Assembly: GCA_028274465.1 (NCBI GenBank)
Contig: CM051456.1
Coordinates: forward strand, 20,369,033-20,433,032
DNA from: Plantago ovata
Lineage: Eukaryota; Streptophyta; Magnoliopsida; Lamiales; Plantaginaceae
Reading direction: 5' to 3'
DNA length: 64,000 nt
Part shown: positions 19,640 to 33,032 of the stretch, in pieces
How positions within the stretch are numbered: position 1 is the first letter of the stretch
Layout of the letters: each line of letters opens with the position of its first letter
Translations under genes and position numbers: made by a program
Notes under the pieces: generated by a model
What the model was told of the DNA's origin: nothing
The model's input: the letters and a program-made list of their open reading frames with translations, nothing else
The model's database searches: none

Positions 19640-22558
19640 ATTCAATTTGAATTGAGATTTAAAAGAACAAAATAAAATAAATATTTTGTATTTTAAAAAA
19701 CGCATATACTTTAACTAAAATTTTAAGCTAATAAACATCACCTCATAATTCGACCATTATTAGTAGTGGTCATTCCATGTTGAAAATTTGTATTCGAAAG
19801 AGTTTGTTGTTTCGGATAATTTGTTGTAAAGTAGGAAGTAAAGCATTTATTATATATAAAAATTTTGGTACTTTGGGTGACTATAATAAATTTTGGACTT
19901 AATTGTAATATTTGTAAAATAAATTATCTCTTTGCAAATTACTAAGAAATGTCCGTCGTTTAGTAAAATGGCTATGACATTTAACAACCCCTTTTATTAT
20001 TTAATTGAATAGATATGTTTATCCTTCATGCTTTCTGAAGTTTAGATGAAAATTTTTATATATCAACGCAGTCAACTCCATTTGTTTTACTACAACTTCC
20101 TTCGAGTCTCTGCACCTATCCTTTTTTCTCTCTTAACTTTTATTTCGATTTTGAGAAGACAGAATGTGGCTCAGGATTGTCAATTTTTATTAATTCCGGG
20201 GTTTCTTTGAATTGAAAGAAGCATCGATTATTGCCAAATGTGGCAAAAGTTAGTTGGCTTGAAACATAGTTTATTAGGTCGTAGGGGGTAATTACCGTGA
20301 CACCCTCTAGTAGAACATGTGAACATCCACTATAATTATCATTAGATGAGGTTAGCTGAATAATTTAAGTTAGTGCTGTCACCGATGATTATGAGTGACA
20401 GATTTCAACCAGTTATCAGACTTTGCATGGTTATATAACTTGACTTTGCAAGGTGTGTTCGTTGTCGTGTGTCTCCGATCTTTTGTTTTCTTGGGTTATG
20501 TAGTCATGCGTAGACGCGAACGTGTGTGACTCGACAAGATTTATTCACTCTGTGATAGGAGCACATAGTTTAATAGTTAGACTCCCTTGTTAAGTTCATT
20601 TTGTTACGGTTATAATTTCTCGGCTCAATTTTTCTTAGCAGAAAGCTCAACTTCTTCGTTGAGCCAATAGTATTTTTAGATAAGAGGTAGACGAAACAAA
20701 GCTAACGGACTTTGTCTATGTTTTATCTATGTGTCCATTATGAAGGATATATACTGGTAATACAAACTTGGCCAAATCACATTTTATATGATTACTAGTA
20801 TTTACGCCGCAATATGCTATATCGTTAAGTGCTATTATTGAAGGTTTTTTTTTAAGAACTGTAATTGTGGTATCTGTACTCCACATTTGAAAATTGATCA
20901 TTACTCCACATTTGAAAATTGATCATTATTACTTCAAATGTTTATTAGTAAATAGTAATTGAATCGATCACCAATGAAATACTTTGTAAATAGATATGTT
21001 TATTAGTATTAAAATATTTAATAGAATAGTATTTCAACAATAATAATATTAAATTAATATTTATGCTCTCTCCTTGAAACTCTTGTTTATTTTACTATAT
21101 TATACTCCTAACTTTATTTTTATATTTTAAGAATGACTTACGGATTCCATATAGTGAAAATTATTGATTAGTTAATAATATTTATTTATTTATTTATGTT
21201 GGAAGTTTGATAGTATATTATACATTTAAAAGATTTTTTCAAAACATTGGAAACCCGCCACAATTACCCTGTAATATTTTTTCAAAACATTTGGACCACT
21301 GTTTATGTAATTCGTAATGCCTTGTTTTGCATGCATGAAGACCACATTATGAGGGCCAAAAGTGCATTAATTCAATGTGCAGCAGTGCTCTCTGCACAGA
21401 AACTAAAAGTGATGTGGAGAAACTTGTTAGTTGACCTATCCCACTTTTTCAAGCAGATACATTTTGATCCTGGAAAAATATCAGACCAAAAAATGTATGT
21501 GTATGGTTGTACACATAATCTATAGTGCAATCATGGAAGTGAAATCTTCATGCAAGAGCTATCTGAGTACAAAGGCTAAACATTGGTTGGTAAGACTTAG
21601 ATTCCAGATAAAGTACCCTCACCCCCATTCAATTACGTCTAGAGTATATGGATACAGGAGAGCATCAAGGCAACAACAACGAAAATAGAGAAACCGAACT
21701 CAACATTAAAAAACAACTATTATGGTATAAAATTATTCCCATGAGATACTCTCAAAATAACCAATCTTCCTTGTTTATTTTCGCTAAAAGAATTACATAT
21801 AGAGGTCCACATTGTCGTTTGTTAAGCATCCTATTCAAAATCAACAAACTGGTCTACAGATGAGAAAAATTATCACAGTTTACATGATCTGATAGTTTTT
21901 GTGTGGAATGGTTGGAGTTGATCAGCCATTTGGGTAGTCACTAGTCACAGTTAAAGGAAGAACAGAAGAATGCATAAACAGATCATTTGAAGAACACCCA
22001 AATAAATCTGAGCACGTATGACTACACGCCTAAAATCAATCAAGGACTAATGGACTTATGATGCTCTAATGTGGCCTGGTACATAGTTTAATTCTACGAT
22101 TGCCAAAATAGTACTACTAAATTGTAACAGGATATCTAGTTTTTAGCCGGTAACAATTTGATCGACAGATTATTTCAAAAGTCATAACAAACATCAATGC
22201 AAACCACGAAACTCCACAAGTATATAGCAATATATACAATTCTTATCTTCGCAGCTGCACGTGCAAAAAAAAAAATAACAGAAAACGCTTTGAGGAGCCA
22301 GTAGAAAACTGGTAAATAGGAAATTTGAATGAAAATTTTACATCACACAAAAAGCAAAAAACCATCGATATTTTCCGAGAACAATCAAACTTCCCGAGGC
22401 AAAAGGAGATTTTATAAAGTGAAGCAATGCATCACATTACAACAAACTAATGATCAGCGTGTAGTTTTTAACTTTTTCCAATATATCATGAACTCTATGA
22501 TTTACACCAACGAAAGATCGACAAATTTCTGTAAATCATCCGATTGAATTACCACCGA
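19640..22558. other. Long intergenic region without a recognised gene
   Basis: AT-rich. A tandem duplication of about 26 bp (CATTTGAAAATTGATCATTA) occurs at 20879-20935. Open frames at 21247-21525 and 21431-21688 have no recognisable motif and overlap in different frames, so I do not call them genes. Nothing else can be supported. Confidence 0.4.
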
Positions 22559-22971
22559 TCAAGCCACCCGAGCCTTGGGCTCAGCAGCAACTAAATTCCT
22601 CCAGAGGTACCTCCCGCTCGCCATGTCCACGCAGGTCCAGAACCCCTTCCCAAGTGCCGCAGATACCTAAGTACAAAATTACCACAATCAATTCATCAAG
22701 CAAAAAACGTAAAATTCAAGCAAAATTATACTACTCCTGTATTTTAAAAAATCATAATCATAAAAATTTACGAAGAAATAAAAAAAAAGGAGAGTAAAAT
22801 CGAGGAATTGGTGGTTACCTTGGTGGAGAGAGGGGCGGCATTGGCGGAATCATCAGCTTTGTCGGAAACGGCGTCGTTTTCGAAAGGGGAAGGCGATTTG
22901 AGGCTCCTGAGGACGAAGAAGCCGGCGAGGGTAGCGGAGAGGAAGATGAGAATGATTCTGAGGGGGCACAT
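22559..22971 (-). CDS. Small membrane-anchored protein, 86 aa, conserved in plants
   Basis: Two exons, 22971-22819 and 22666-22559, joined by a phase-0 GT-AG intron (donor GTAACC, acceptor TTAG). The protein starts MCPLRIILIFLSATLAGFFV, a single N-terminal hydrophobic segment that should act as signal anchor. A short Ser/Asp-rich linker follows, then a conserved-looking C-terminus WTCVDMASGRYLWRNL. I recall small plant proteins with this layout being annotated loosely as methyltransferase-related; 86 residues are far too few for a methyltransferase, so no function is assigned. The split is convincing because both exons keep frame and end in a proper stop. Confidence 0.8.
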
Positions 22972-23857
22972 GTTGTCTTCGAGCTATTCGTGCAGCTGAA
23001 ATTGGTGCGTGTTTGGCTTTCTCTCTCTAGGTTTCTTTCTTTTCTGTTGTTTGGGAGAAGAAGGTTTTAGAGAGAGAAAACTGAGAAAGGAAGATTGATT
23101 GATTATTTGGTGAAGAAGGAAAGCGGGGAAGATTATATTAAGACTAGTCGTAAGTTATGGTTGGTGTCATTATATAGTATACAAGTCTAATCATATTCCT
23201 ATTTTTAAAAGGAAAATCTATTTCAGAGTCTAAAAGGAAATCTATTTTACATAAATGAAAATTAAAATCTGACTCATTCTAGGACATATTAGAAATTTTC
23301 AACCAAATTCTACTCGTATTCTTAAATTTGTGTGGTAATTTTGGGGGAAAAATAAATAGAAATTTCTATATTCATAATTTCATATCATATGGGATCCATT
23401 TTGTATTCAACGTTTCATAATTTTTCTTCACGTAATTAAGTATCCATATTACGACATGATTTTCACCCTTATAACTCTTGAAGTGAAATTATTTTTTTAA
23501 TATTTTCATAATAAATTATTTAAATGTAGTAAATTCAAAACACACCATTTGTGTGCTATGCTATTTCAAGTTTTATATTTAAATGAAATGATTTGAGCAG
23601 AAAATCTATTTAACTTTAATAGTGGTGAAATCCACATTCTAATCCGTCAATGTAAGTTATAATCAACACATAGACAATTGTTGAGAAATCCAATAATCAA
23701 AACATCACAGGTTTAGATCCTCGTAATAGTTGATTTGTGTTTCTCAGCATAGACACTTTGAGGGTTATATAAAGTTTTCTATTTACTATATTTCATCAGA
23801 TGTCAAATATATTATAATATCTATAAAATAAAAATTATATTTGCTTATAAAATTCTA
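22972..23857. other. Promoter side of the small protein gene, then AT-rich spacer
   Basis: A CT/GA-rich stretch (TCTCTCTCTAGG at 23020-23031) just upstream of the ATG at 22971 suits a plant 5' UTR. The rest is AT-rich with no feature I can support. Confidence 0.4.
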
Positions 23858-23860
23858 TAA

Positions 23861-24030
23861 CCTTCTATATTTGTTATGTTATCTTCGTCTAAAAACTTAT
23901 TATTTTCAATTCAATTCTGTTCAAATTCATTAAATTCAGTTCAGTTCTGTTCAAATTTGTTTAGTTGTATTTTACACTACAAATAAACTCAGTTCAGTTA
24001 AGCTTCATTCAGTTTAGACGAAACAGTTTC
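23861..24030. mobile_element. Tourist-like MITE, GAACTGAACTG family, copy A
   Basis: About 170 bp, inverted relative to two other copies (56702-56893 and 59439-59597). The right end reads GACGAAACAGTTTC followed by TAA. The interior contains repeated TCAGTTCAGTT words, the complement of the GAACTGAACTG words in the other copies. The left end is less certain (TAA at 23858-23860). Confidence 0.6.
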
Positions 24031-24112
24031 TAAAACAGTAAAATCATGTTGTTGGGTCATGAATTTTGGATGTAAGGTTAAAGTCTTGAACAAATTTCCT
24101 CTAATGTCAATG

Positions 24113-24200
24113 TTTTTTTTTTTTTTTTTTGAACAAGTTGGCTTTTATTCCAAGAATATCAATTCTTGACCACAAGTTAACCTAACCCGCAGGCAACCAA
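24113..24200 (-). repeat. Possible retroposon tail (T run)
   Basis: An uninterrupted run of about 20 T followed by GAACAAGTTGGCTTTTATTCC resembles the 3' end of a minus-strand LINE or SINE. The far end could not be located. Confidence 0.35.
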
Positions 24201-24379
24201 AAAACACAACCAAATATCGTAGGAAGAAATCTCAAAGGGTGGAGTAATGGAATTAAACACATACCAACCAAGTCATTTATAAGGGTGATTGAGTGAAAAG
24301 GTGTTAGTGTTATTAACAATATATTCAACATTTCAATCAAGTAACACCAAAACGTATGTAAAGGAAAACACAAATCTTA

Positions 24380-25344
24380 GACCATCTCCAGTAGGGGCTG
24401 GAGATGAGTCTCAAGGCTGATGGCCAGACTGGCCAGCAGGAGCTGATGGCCGGTCTGGCCATCAGCTGCCCAGACTGGTCTGGGCGCGCCCAGACCGGTC
24501 TGGGCATGTTTTTATTTTTTTTTAATTTTTTTTTATTTTTTTTCTTTTCTTTCTTCTTTTTATCTTATTTCCTTTTTTCTTTTGACTTTCCTTTTTCTTT
24601 TTTTTCTTTTCTTTCCTTCTTCTTTCCTTTAATTTCATTCTTCATTATTCTTATGTTTATTTATTTATTTATTTTTTTTGAGTTTACTTTGCTTTAATTT
24701 AAACAAGTAAATAGTAGCAACTTTACTAATAATTATAATAAAATAAAACTTGAAAAAGAAAGAAATACACAATACAACTTATAAAAAAATACAAACACAA
24801 TTTAGCAAACACAAGTCTTCATTTTCCATTGCGAAACTTCCAAGTATGCTCGATCAAATCTCTTTGTAACTCTAAAGCTCGGCCCGAATCGGTGCATATT
24901 GATCTTTGTTCGACATAATTCCTCACGTATAGCACCAATAATGTCGTTCCCGAAGTAGTAGTGCCACCATCTAACGCCATTATTTATTAAGTATTGTATT
25001 TTTTTCGACATGATCGAGTTGAAGATGAAAAAAATAAGCGTAACATTATTTATTAAGTATTGTATTTTTTTTCCAATTATTATTGTAATTTTTATTATTA
25101 TTTTCTAATTATTAAAAATGAAATGGGTAAAATAATGATGAGTTTATAAAAGAAATGAGAAAATGTATAAAGTGGTTTAAAAAGAAAGGAGAAAAGAAAA
25201 AGAAAATTGGGTTTGGTAGTTTTATTGTTGGAGATGAAGAGAGTTTGAGTGGGTTTGAGAGAATAAAAAAGATTAAAATGTTAGTGGAATGCTGACGTGG
25301 CAGGAGAGAGAGGGTTTGAGAGGGTATGAGTGTTGGAGATGGTC
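24380..25344. mobile_element. TTA-type (PIF/Harbinger-like) non-autonomous element, 965 bp
   Basis: The ends GACCATCTCCA (left) and TGGAGATGGTC (right) are perfect inverted copies flanked by TTA at 24377-24379 and 25345-25347. Beside the left end is a palindromic GC-rich island (24404-24512) built from words such as CCAGACTGGCCAG, GGCCATCAGC and CCCAGACCGGTCTGGG, followed by a long pyrimidine tract (24510-24700). A minus-strand frame of 69 codons (25011-24802, with LCRTKINMHRFGP) may be a relic but matches no family I know. Confidence 0.75.
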
Positions 25345-25347
25345 TTA

Positions 25348-26627
25348 CGAGTCCAATAGTTTGAGAAGATGTATGCATATGCATACAAAGGAAAATGGTT
25401 GTTTATTTCTATGGAAAACGTGTACGCACTATGCAATAAAATTTCCATCTTCTAGTATTGGAGAAAAATAAAGGGCGCCACGATCCATAGTGGAGTTCCC
25501 GCACTGCGCACTCTTGGCACATTGGATATAATCAATTCCACAATGTTACAGCGTGGTATTGCATGCGTTGAAATATTTCGTTGATAGAAATTTTTATCAT
25601 GTGAGTTAAAAATAATAATTGAGTAACCAATCTTATGATAAGATACTGAGTTGTTTGCGTAATACACCAATAATAAAGCATGAAAACAATACTTTATCCA
25701 TTTTGAGTGGCAGTGTGGCACAATCAACTTCATGCACGATTTGTTAAAGTCAAACATTCTCTAGAGTTTTAGTTGGCACAAAGATTAGGTGAACACACGA
25801 CATTTCTTTGAATATGTCTCATTGATTGAATTGGTTTTCAACCTTCTCCACTCGCAAAAAGACCTTTTCACGTACAACCAATTCTACTATTACACCTTTT
25901 CAAATTTGGCTCGACACTACTTTCTCGAACTGAATAATTATACTATAGTAATGGTAATGACATTTGACAAGTTAAATAATTGCACTTAATCTGCAAGTGC
26001 ATGTGATGAATGCGTAAACTGGGGATAACTCAAGTCAATTGATCTCTTTTTTAAATGGTACAAGTACTACTATTTCTTAACTAACACCCAACAACTATGA
26101 CCTTAGTGACAGCTTGTTTTAATGACAGAGTCAACCTTATCACAACCAACAATGGGTTGTCATGTGCAAACATATAAGTATATAACCATCAGACAGAATT
26201 TGCATATTCTATGAAGTACAAGGATTACACAATGGATACACAGATACATGATGTAACAAGGTGGTGTCTGTTATCATCTGTAGGATCAATGTTGTTTATT
26301 ACTCTTACGGTGAGCCCAGTCGAATTTGAACACTTCTGATTAAGAACACAGACTCCGCAACACTTTCGTGTATCCTAACATCTAGAATGCATGAGGCTGT
26401 CAAAAGTGAATGCTGCCGCCTATGCCTCAACTCAAGAACAAGTCTTTGTGCACACGAATAGAATGGTCTGTGTGTTTTATATCGATTACAGCTTATAAAG
26501 TTATAATTGAGTACTATTTCTCTGGGAAGTATGAAATCATTTTTTTTACCCTTTCAGATGTCCTACATAAAATCAGATTTCACTAGAGCTCAATCAGCAT
26601 AACGGATTACCTCTAAGCAACAGCCTT
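25348..26627. other. Intergenic region downstream of the EngB-like gene
   Basis: AT-rich; the last few hundred bases are presumably 3' UTR of the minus-strand GTPase gene. No feature could be supported. Confidence 0.4.
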
Positions 26628-29600
26628 TTAGACCTTGGCAAACCGAACAATATTAGCAAGTGCAGTCCTTAAACTTCTGATGCCAGCTCCAGATTTTGAG
26701 CTCACCATCATCTGCAGATTGACCACAAACTTACTGTGATTAAATTTCTAATTAACATGAAAATTATCAAAAAATAAATGAATTGCAAAAATCATACCAA
26801 GGGTTGAACTGCAGATTTCTTCGCTTTAAGTTTCTGTCAATAATTAAGGGTGTAATTGATCCGGTTAACATAAGGGGAAAAAATGTCAATACATGTATGT
26901 ATATATACGTGTATTCTGTTTTCTTACCTCTTCGATTTGCATAGCTCGGCGCGCCACATCAATTGGGAAAACCAAATCTGTTTTAGTTAAAACAATTTGG
27001 TATTTTGTCTGGGACCTACAAAATGCAGATCAAGTGCATTACTTAACTTACTTTCTTTAGCAGAGTTCTGGAAAATTCAGGTTCGTGTTAGTTCACTTGA
27101 TCATAGATATGACCATGCTGCATGATGACACGATGTTTTAAGGCTATTTAGGAGCAACTATCTCACATAAGTACAGTAATCCACTGTTATGTTACACCAA
27201 ACACACCATTGAGCGGTTACATGCAAATGATAGAAGAGAGAACTACAAAATCTTATACTTATTGAGGTTTACATGCAAATAGCAGCAGTACCTTTCCATC
27301 AGATCAATTAGTTCATGATCCCTTGGTTTCAAGCCCCATTTTGTGTCAATTAGAAGGCATACTCGCTTTAAACTGATACGTGAAGAAACATACTCTTTCA
27401 CCTGCAAATTGCAAGATCATAAGCGACACAACATCATAGATAAAGCCAATAAAATTAAATGCTACAGGTCTAAATAAGATTTAATTTTCAAAGAAAACAT
27501 GATATCAATAAGTAGACCAATTTAAACTATGTGATTGAAGCTTGCATCAATGGTTCAAGAGAAAATTATATAATCTGCATATAGCAGCTGAAATTTCTCT
27601 TTTACAATTTTACAGTTGCCATAATGACCAAAAATTAACATATGCTGCTACACAAATACAGTACACTTTCTGGTGAATTTCCATGAGCTGACCAAAATAA
27701 AGAGCAATAACTTAATAAATAAATAAGAAAACAAAAAGATTTGTTATGTTTAATGATAATCTTAAGTGTTGTTCGAAAGTGCACAGTGACAACAGAGGCA
27801 GTGTTAGCAAGTGCTATACAGTGCACCGAAGCACGACTTCGATCCACAGAACATGATAAGATATATCATCCAAATACAGCAGGACCTATATGTAGAAATT
27901 ATATGTTTGCACTTTGCAGAAACTCCTCACACAGATACTTACCAATTCCTCCCAAGCTTCTTTCACTTCATCTTTAGCAAAAGCAAAACCATAACCCGGC
28001 AAATCTACTAGAGACATCTTTGGTCCCAGCTTAAAAAAATTGATGGTCTGTCAGAGCATTATAAGCACTATTAGAATACACCTCATGATCATTGGAGTAC
28101 AGTTAGCCACACACGTTATACCTGTGTCAGGCCTGGCTTGTCTGATGTCCGTACAACACCCCATTGCCTGGTCAGTGAGTTGAGCAACGATGATTTCCCT
28201 ACATTTGACCGACCTGACAAAAACAACGAAATCCAACATTAAGGAGTATACCTATACTGGTTTCTTCCAGCAGAATAAAGAGAAACAGCTCCAGGGGGTG
28301 GCTTGACTGGATTTTGCAGTTAACAGAATTCAGTTCCTCTAAGATTACCAGAATTTTAGAACAAAGATTTACGTTTATAGCAGTCCAGAAGCATATCAAG
28401 ATTAGAATGTGTGTGAAAATTGTAGCTCATACAATAAAAACATTAATCTGATAAAGATAACTCAAAAATATTAAGGTAGAAAAGTAGTTACTTATCTCAA
28501 ATACACAATTGCCATTTACCTGCAAATGCAATCTCAGGGAGTTCAGGAGGGGGAAATGATGATGAACTCTTTGCAGCAGCAAAAAATTCCAGCTTATTTC
28601 TGAATGCCTACAGAATAATTGTAATTAGTGCATGTAAGTTAGTTTGATAGTAGACCGTTGATATAAGTGCACCATATAACTTGCTCGAACTATTTGAGGC
28701 AGATACATATAACAAGTGGTAGTATGCTATTCAAAAGCTATGACAGGAAGAGCTCAGCTACAGGCGCATATGCCTGCATTTTTTATTTTTTATTTTTTTT
28801 TTTTGAAACGGCTAAAAATTTATTATTATTAATAAAGAGCATAAGAAATGCTCGAGCAGATACAAAAAAGAAAGAGCACAACCTCCCAACAAACGGGCGT
28901 GCCTCAAATCGAAACCTCCCAACAAACGGGGGTGCCTCAAACCGAAAACTCACAAACAACATCTAACCCAAAAGTGCCTACACTATCCAACCTTTCTAAC
29001 ACACCAAAAACCAAGGGGGGCATATAAACTTGATCAAAGCAAGCCTACCCTCCAAGCCAATGACACAACAAATCAAGATTTTAACCAAAACCAGGGAGAG
29101 AAGAGAACCCAAGTAACCAAACCATCATATGCCAGCATTATTGGTTACACAAGCATATATGAACATATATTGAGGATACTAAGTACGACGAGTAAAGGTT
29201 CATACCGGTACTTCAACTCTTTCCCTTTCTGAGCTCATTGAGAAGGGAATGTTGTCCAGAGGGGCAGAGAGCTCAATGTTGTAGCCAGCCCTCTTAAATT
29301 CTATCTCACGTCTGCGTCCTAATAACTGATAAAAGGGAATACAGATCATTTAGTGGACCTGTAAGTTTGAAAATTAAATAAAGGCCCCATTCAGTTAGAT
29401 TTTAGCTTAGAGGCTTAGCCCTTGTATCACTACACCGGCTAAGCCTCTAAAGCTCTGAGCTAAAGTAAATGAAAACAGCCAAAGAGTCACTGTAGAGTTC
29501 GTAAAGAATGTGAAGTTAGGTAGTGAGGTTACATTTTCATCCACAAAGGACAGAATGGACGAGCTTGGAATTATGGCACGAAATTGTGCATTCTTTGACA

Positions 29601-31210
29601 TTTCAACTTCACTTGTTTCAGGTAACTCTTTGTTGGCTTGATCATTACCTGTAAACAAATTTAAGAACATTAATTTTGCTGTACAGAAACTAATAACAAG
29701 AAAAATTTTAACTAAGAGTTCAAAGTGATGGCTAATGCAGTTTAGAACAATGTAACAGTTTAATGTTTTTTCGGACAGGAGGCATACTTTGATACATGTG
29801 TTTATTAATGCTCTCTCCATTGATGTTTTTGGTTGGGACGAAGGACAGTGTGTGGAATAGTGAAGTGACATAACATATTGAAACCACATGTCAATGCAGG
29901 TTGAGACTCCCTGCCAGAGTCCAGACCTTGACAATCTACTGCCATTGGAAGAAAATGGCCATTCAGATTAGTCAAGTGATGAATACTTGAGCAAAGTATG
30001 GATTTGTAGTGTATACATTTCTTAGTACACCAACATCCAAGCTGCCAGAAAAGTCATAATAACAATTGACAACCTCATGCTTACAGCACCAAAAGAGGCA
30101 GCAGAACTAACTACACTTTCCTGCCATAATTCTGAGCTCAACTTACTACATATTTTGGGAAACAGAAAAGCTCACTGTTTGGTTTCAACAGAATGCAAGT
30201 TTTAGGGAATTCTATATCAGATAGTGAAATGGAAAGAGAGAACTAAATTATTATGTAGAAGTTGGGACTGGTGATGGGAACGACGTTTCGTTAAACAATT
30301 GCCGTAAAAAAATAATCAACAAGCATAGAATTTACAGACAGACTAAATGATTATAACAGAAATCAGACTAACCTTCGTTGGGTACACTGTCATCCAATCT
30401 CTTATGTGAAATATCATACGGATCAATCCTTATAATTCGCTTTTTCCTCTTCGCCGGATCTTCTGTCTCTGACTCAGTGGCCAGGCTTTTATTTCTTCGA
30501 GGTTTATCAGGATAGTCAATTCCGCGCTTACTTTCATCCATATCTGTTCTTTTCAGCAAAAGATCTTTCCGCCTATCAGTTTTTTTCATAGTTCTATACC
30601 CCAAGCGGACTCGAACAGGTCTTGGTTTATCAGCCCTATCAAACTTACCCCTGACATTCTTCCTCACCCTGTTCTTTACGTTATCTGAATAAGGCTCAGC
30701 CATGTTACTTCGGGGTTTAGAAACATATTTCTTATCGAACTTTTTCTCATACGATCCATTACCAGCACCTCCAGCGCCAGCATATATTCTCTTCCTCTTT
30801 TGACCACCATCCCCATCAACTACTGCCTCATATCCTTCCTTTCCGCCCTTCGTTTTCAAATCACTCAGTCCCCTACCATTTCCTCTACTGTGAGCCTTCT
30901 TAATCACCTTCTCCTTCCATTCTGATGTTTTACCTCCACCACTGAACTGCTTTGATATTCCTACATCACCTCTAACTTTCCTGCGAGGCACGTCTCCTGT
31001 ACTACGTTTTTCATCCCTAACACCATCACTAGACGTTTTCGACCTCACTGATGCAGCTTCCTTTTTCCCATGAGCTCTATCAGTAGGCTTACGCTTTCTA
31101 TCTAGGGTTCTATCACCATCACCTGAACCTTTCGACTTAGCTGTATCAACTCTCACTTTCCTAAAACCTCTATCAGCATTACTACTCCTTGAGCTCGTCT
31201 TTAAAGGCAT
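26628..31210 (-). CDS. EngB: EngB/YihA-family GTPase with long basic N-terminal region, 558 aa
   Basis: Ten exons: 31210-30373, 29648-29533, 29325-29206, 28607-28520, 28213-28122, 28047-27943, 27401-27292, 27015-26928, 26833-26798 and 26711-26628. All have GT-AG borders and consistent phases. The C-terminal half is a TRAFAC GTPase: G1 [10 protein letters not shown], the EngB-type KPGLTQT, G3 [11 protein letters not shown]4 LTKTD and G5 SSKSG. Bacterial EngB helps assemble the large ribosomal subunit. The first 280 residues are strongly basic (many KRKR and RKVR runs) and precede the GTPase. I recall a similarly extended Arabidopsis paralogue (At5g58370), while the usual organellar EngB is shorter. 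The basic region suggests nuclear or nucleolar location, or RNA binding, rather than a transit peptide; this is inference. A LINE fragment lies in intron 3. Confidence 0.9.
28781..29125 (-). mobile_element. Truncated LINE-like insertion in an EngB intron
   Basis: A T-rich end (poly-A tail of a minus-strand copy) is followed by GAAACGGCTAAAAATTTATT, a typical plant LINE 3' end. The target duplication is CATATGCCTGCATT (28767-28780) and CATATGCCAGCATT (29126-29139), 14 bp with one mismatch. It lies between exons 3 and 4 of the EngB-like gene, away from the splice sites. An internal repeat (CCTCCCAACAAACGGG) occurs twice. Confidence 0.8.
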
Positions 31211-33027
31211 TGCTCAGAGTTACCCAATACAAAATAAATAAAGGCGTATAGCAACAACAAATTAGCCTAATAAGAAGACACTTTCACATGATTCATGAGC
31301 CTGTAAGACGGAGCACCATACATTATACGAAAAGACGATCAATTAACTCAGCTAATAAACAGAATTCGAAAGCTGAATGGGCGTTTAAGAGAATACAGAT
31401 ATGAAATTGAAACAAACTTGGATGATTTGAAAGGAGAAATCACCTACTTCAGTGTCGACGGAATGCGCCCTAGGTGTTTGCTCAATTGACCGAGAGAAGC
31501 TGGGCCTGCTGGCGGCAAATTGAGAGCTGGAATAAAATGAAATGCTACTATTGAAATAATAATTTGTAAAAGGACTCCAGCTCTAACAACACACGAGCCG
31601 CTTCTTAGAAAAACAAAGTAAAATTCTAGGTTGGAGATCGGCTTATTTGGCTGGGACGAGCTTCATCCCGAGTCCAGCCTGAACCAAACTCGGGCCTAAC
31701 TCATGATTAAAAAAATAAAGTAATAATCTAGAATCGTGAGCCTAGAAAAATACAAAGGGGTGGTATGACCATACCGAATCCACCGAGTCAAGCTATTAGA
31801 GACCCTAGCTAAAAACAGGCTCGAGCTCAACTCAAAATCCTTACCGAGTCGGGCCAGCCCAGTACTCTAGAAGGTTCGACTAACATAATGTCACTATGCT
31901 CCCCTTGTCCGTTAAGATTTTTCCTTTTCCGAACATTAATCGAATTGCATAAATTTTAATCATTGATCACCATTCTACTGTCAAATACAAATGCAAATAG
32001 AGGTTTGCATTAGGTCAACCCGATCCTTCCAATGTCCAAAACTAAAAGAGGCAAGACATAATCCGATATGAAGGTGTTAGATTGGACATGTCCACGTCGG
32101 TTTTGAATTATTTGCACACCCTAGTTCCATGTACGAGTATCAATAGTAGTTAACTAATCACACATATGGTATTTTTCCAAAACCATAGTTTGCTCCATTG
32201 AGGATATAAAGTGATCTTTGATTATTAGGGTTAGCCATTTCCAAAATAAAGGTATCAAATCGAAACACGTAATTATATAACATGGTTAATTCTAATTCCA
32301 GATGAAATTGATGATGGACTTGGTGTGAACTACAACAAGGATAAGTATAGGTGTTGCGTGTGGGTGATTGATGACACCTTTGCTTGATATACATGCGTGT
32401 ATATTAGTTCACTTGATATAGAAAAATATGGAATGAAATACGAAAACTAATGGTTACCATAAAAGTTGTGTTATGCACTGCTATTTGAAACCTCAATGGC
32501 TTTAAAGTACTAACTCATGAGATTACAATGGCGAAGTCTGAACACCTCCCGTTAGCAAACTTCACCTGTGTATGTTTGGGGGGTGGGGGAGGGGGAGCGG
32601 AGGGGGAGAATCCTCATAATGTCACATAGGAAATTGTAGCGACTAAGTCCTAACAAATAATAACAACATAGATTATGAAAATTCTTGTAGAAGCGCATAA
32701 AACTATGAGCATAATATGCTATAACACTCTCGCGTTTAAACTTGTTACTCTTGTGTGGCCATTTCGAACCGCAAACCACTATGCTCTTACTCAGGTAACA
32801 TAGTAAATATTGATGCTATAATATCACTGCAACATCAAACATTACATGTAACAACAAGAGGAGAATATTCAAAACTAAATACAAAAGTTGGACGAGTAGT
32901 TTAGGCATATCATTTTTAGACTCTACATTAGATCTCAACCCCAACAAAGAACATAACTTGCACTACTATCCTTTTTATCATACGCTTCACTTTCAAAAGT
33001 GCGATTTAGACATCAAGTTGAACAAAC
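31211..33027. other. 5' side of the EngB-like gene and intergenic spacer
   Basis: The first 250 bases should contain the promoter and leader of the EngB-like gene. The rest shows short direct repeats of GAGTC/CGAGC words (31630-31880), but no gene or defined transposon. Confidence 0.4.
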
Positions 33028-33032
33028 AATAT

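Noticed and set aside
21247-21688. Overlapping frames of 92 and 85 codons
   Set aside because: No recognisable motif, two overlapping frames in AT-rich DNA, no splice context.
24404-24697. 97-codon frame inside the TTA-type element
   Set aside because: Phe-rich translation of a T/C tract; no conserved motif.
29407-29934. 175-codon open frame overlapping EngB exon 2
   Set aside because: Only the part at 29648-29533 is coding, in the same frame; the rest is intron sequence read through splice sites, and ends with low-complexity residues.
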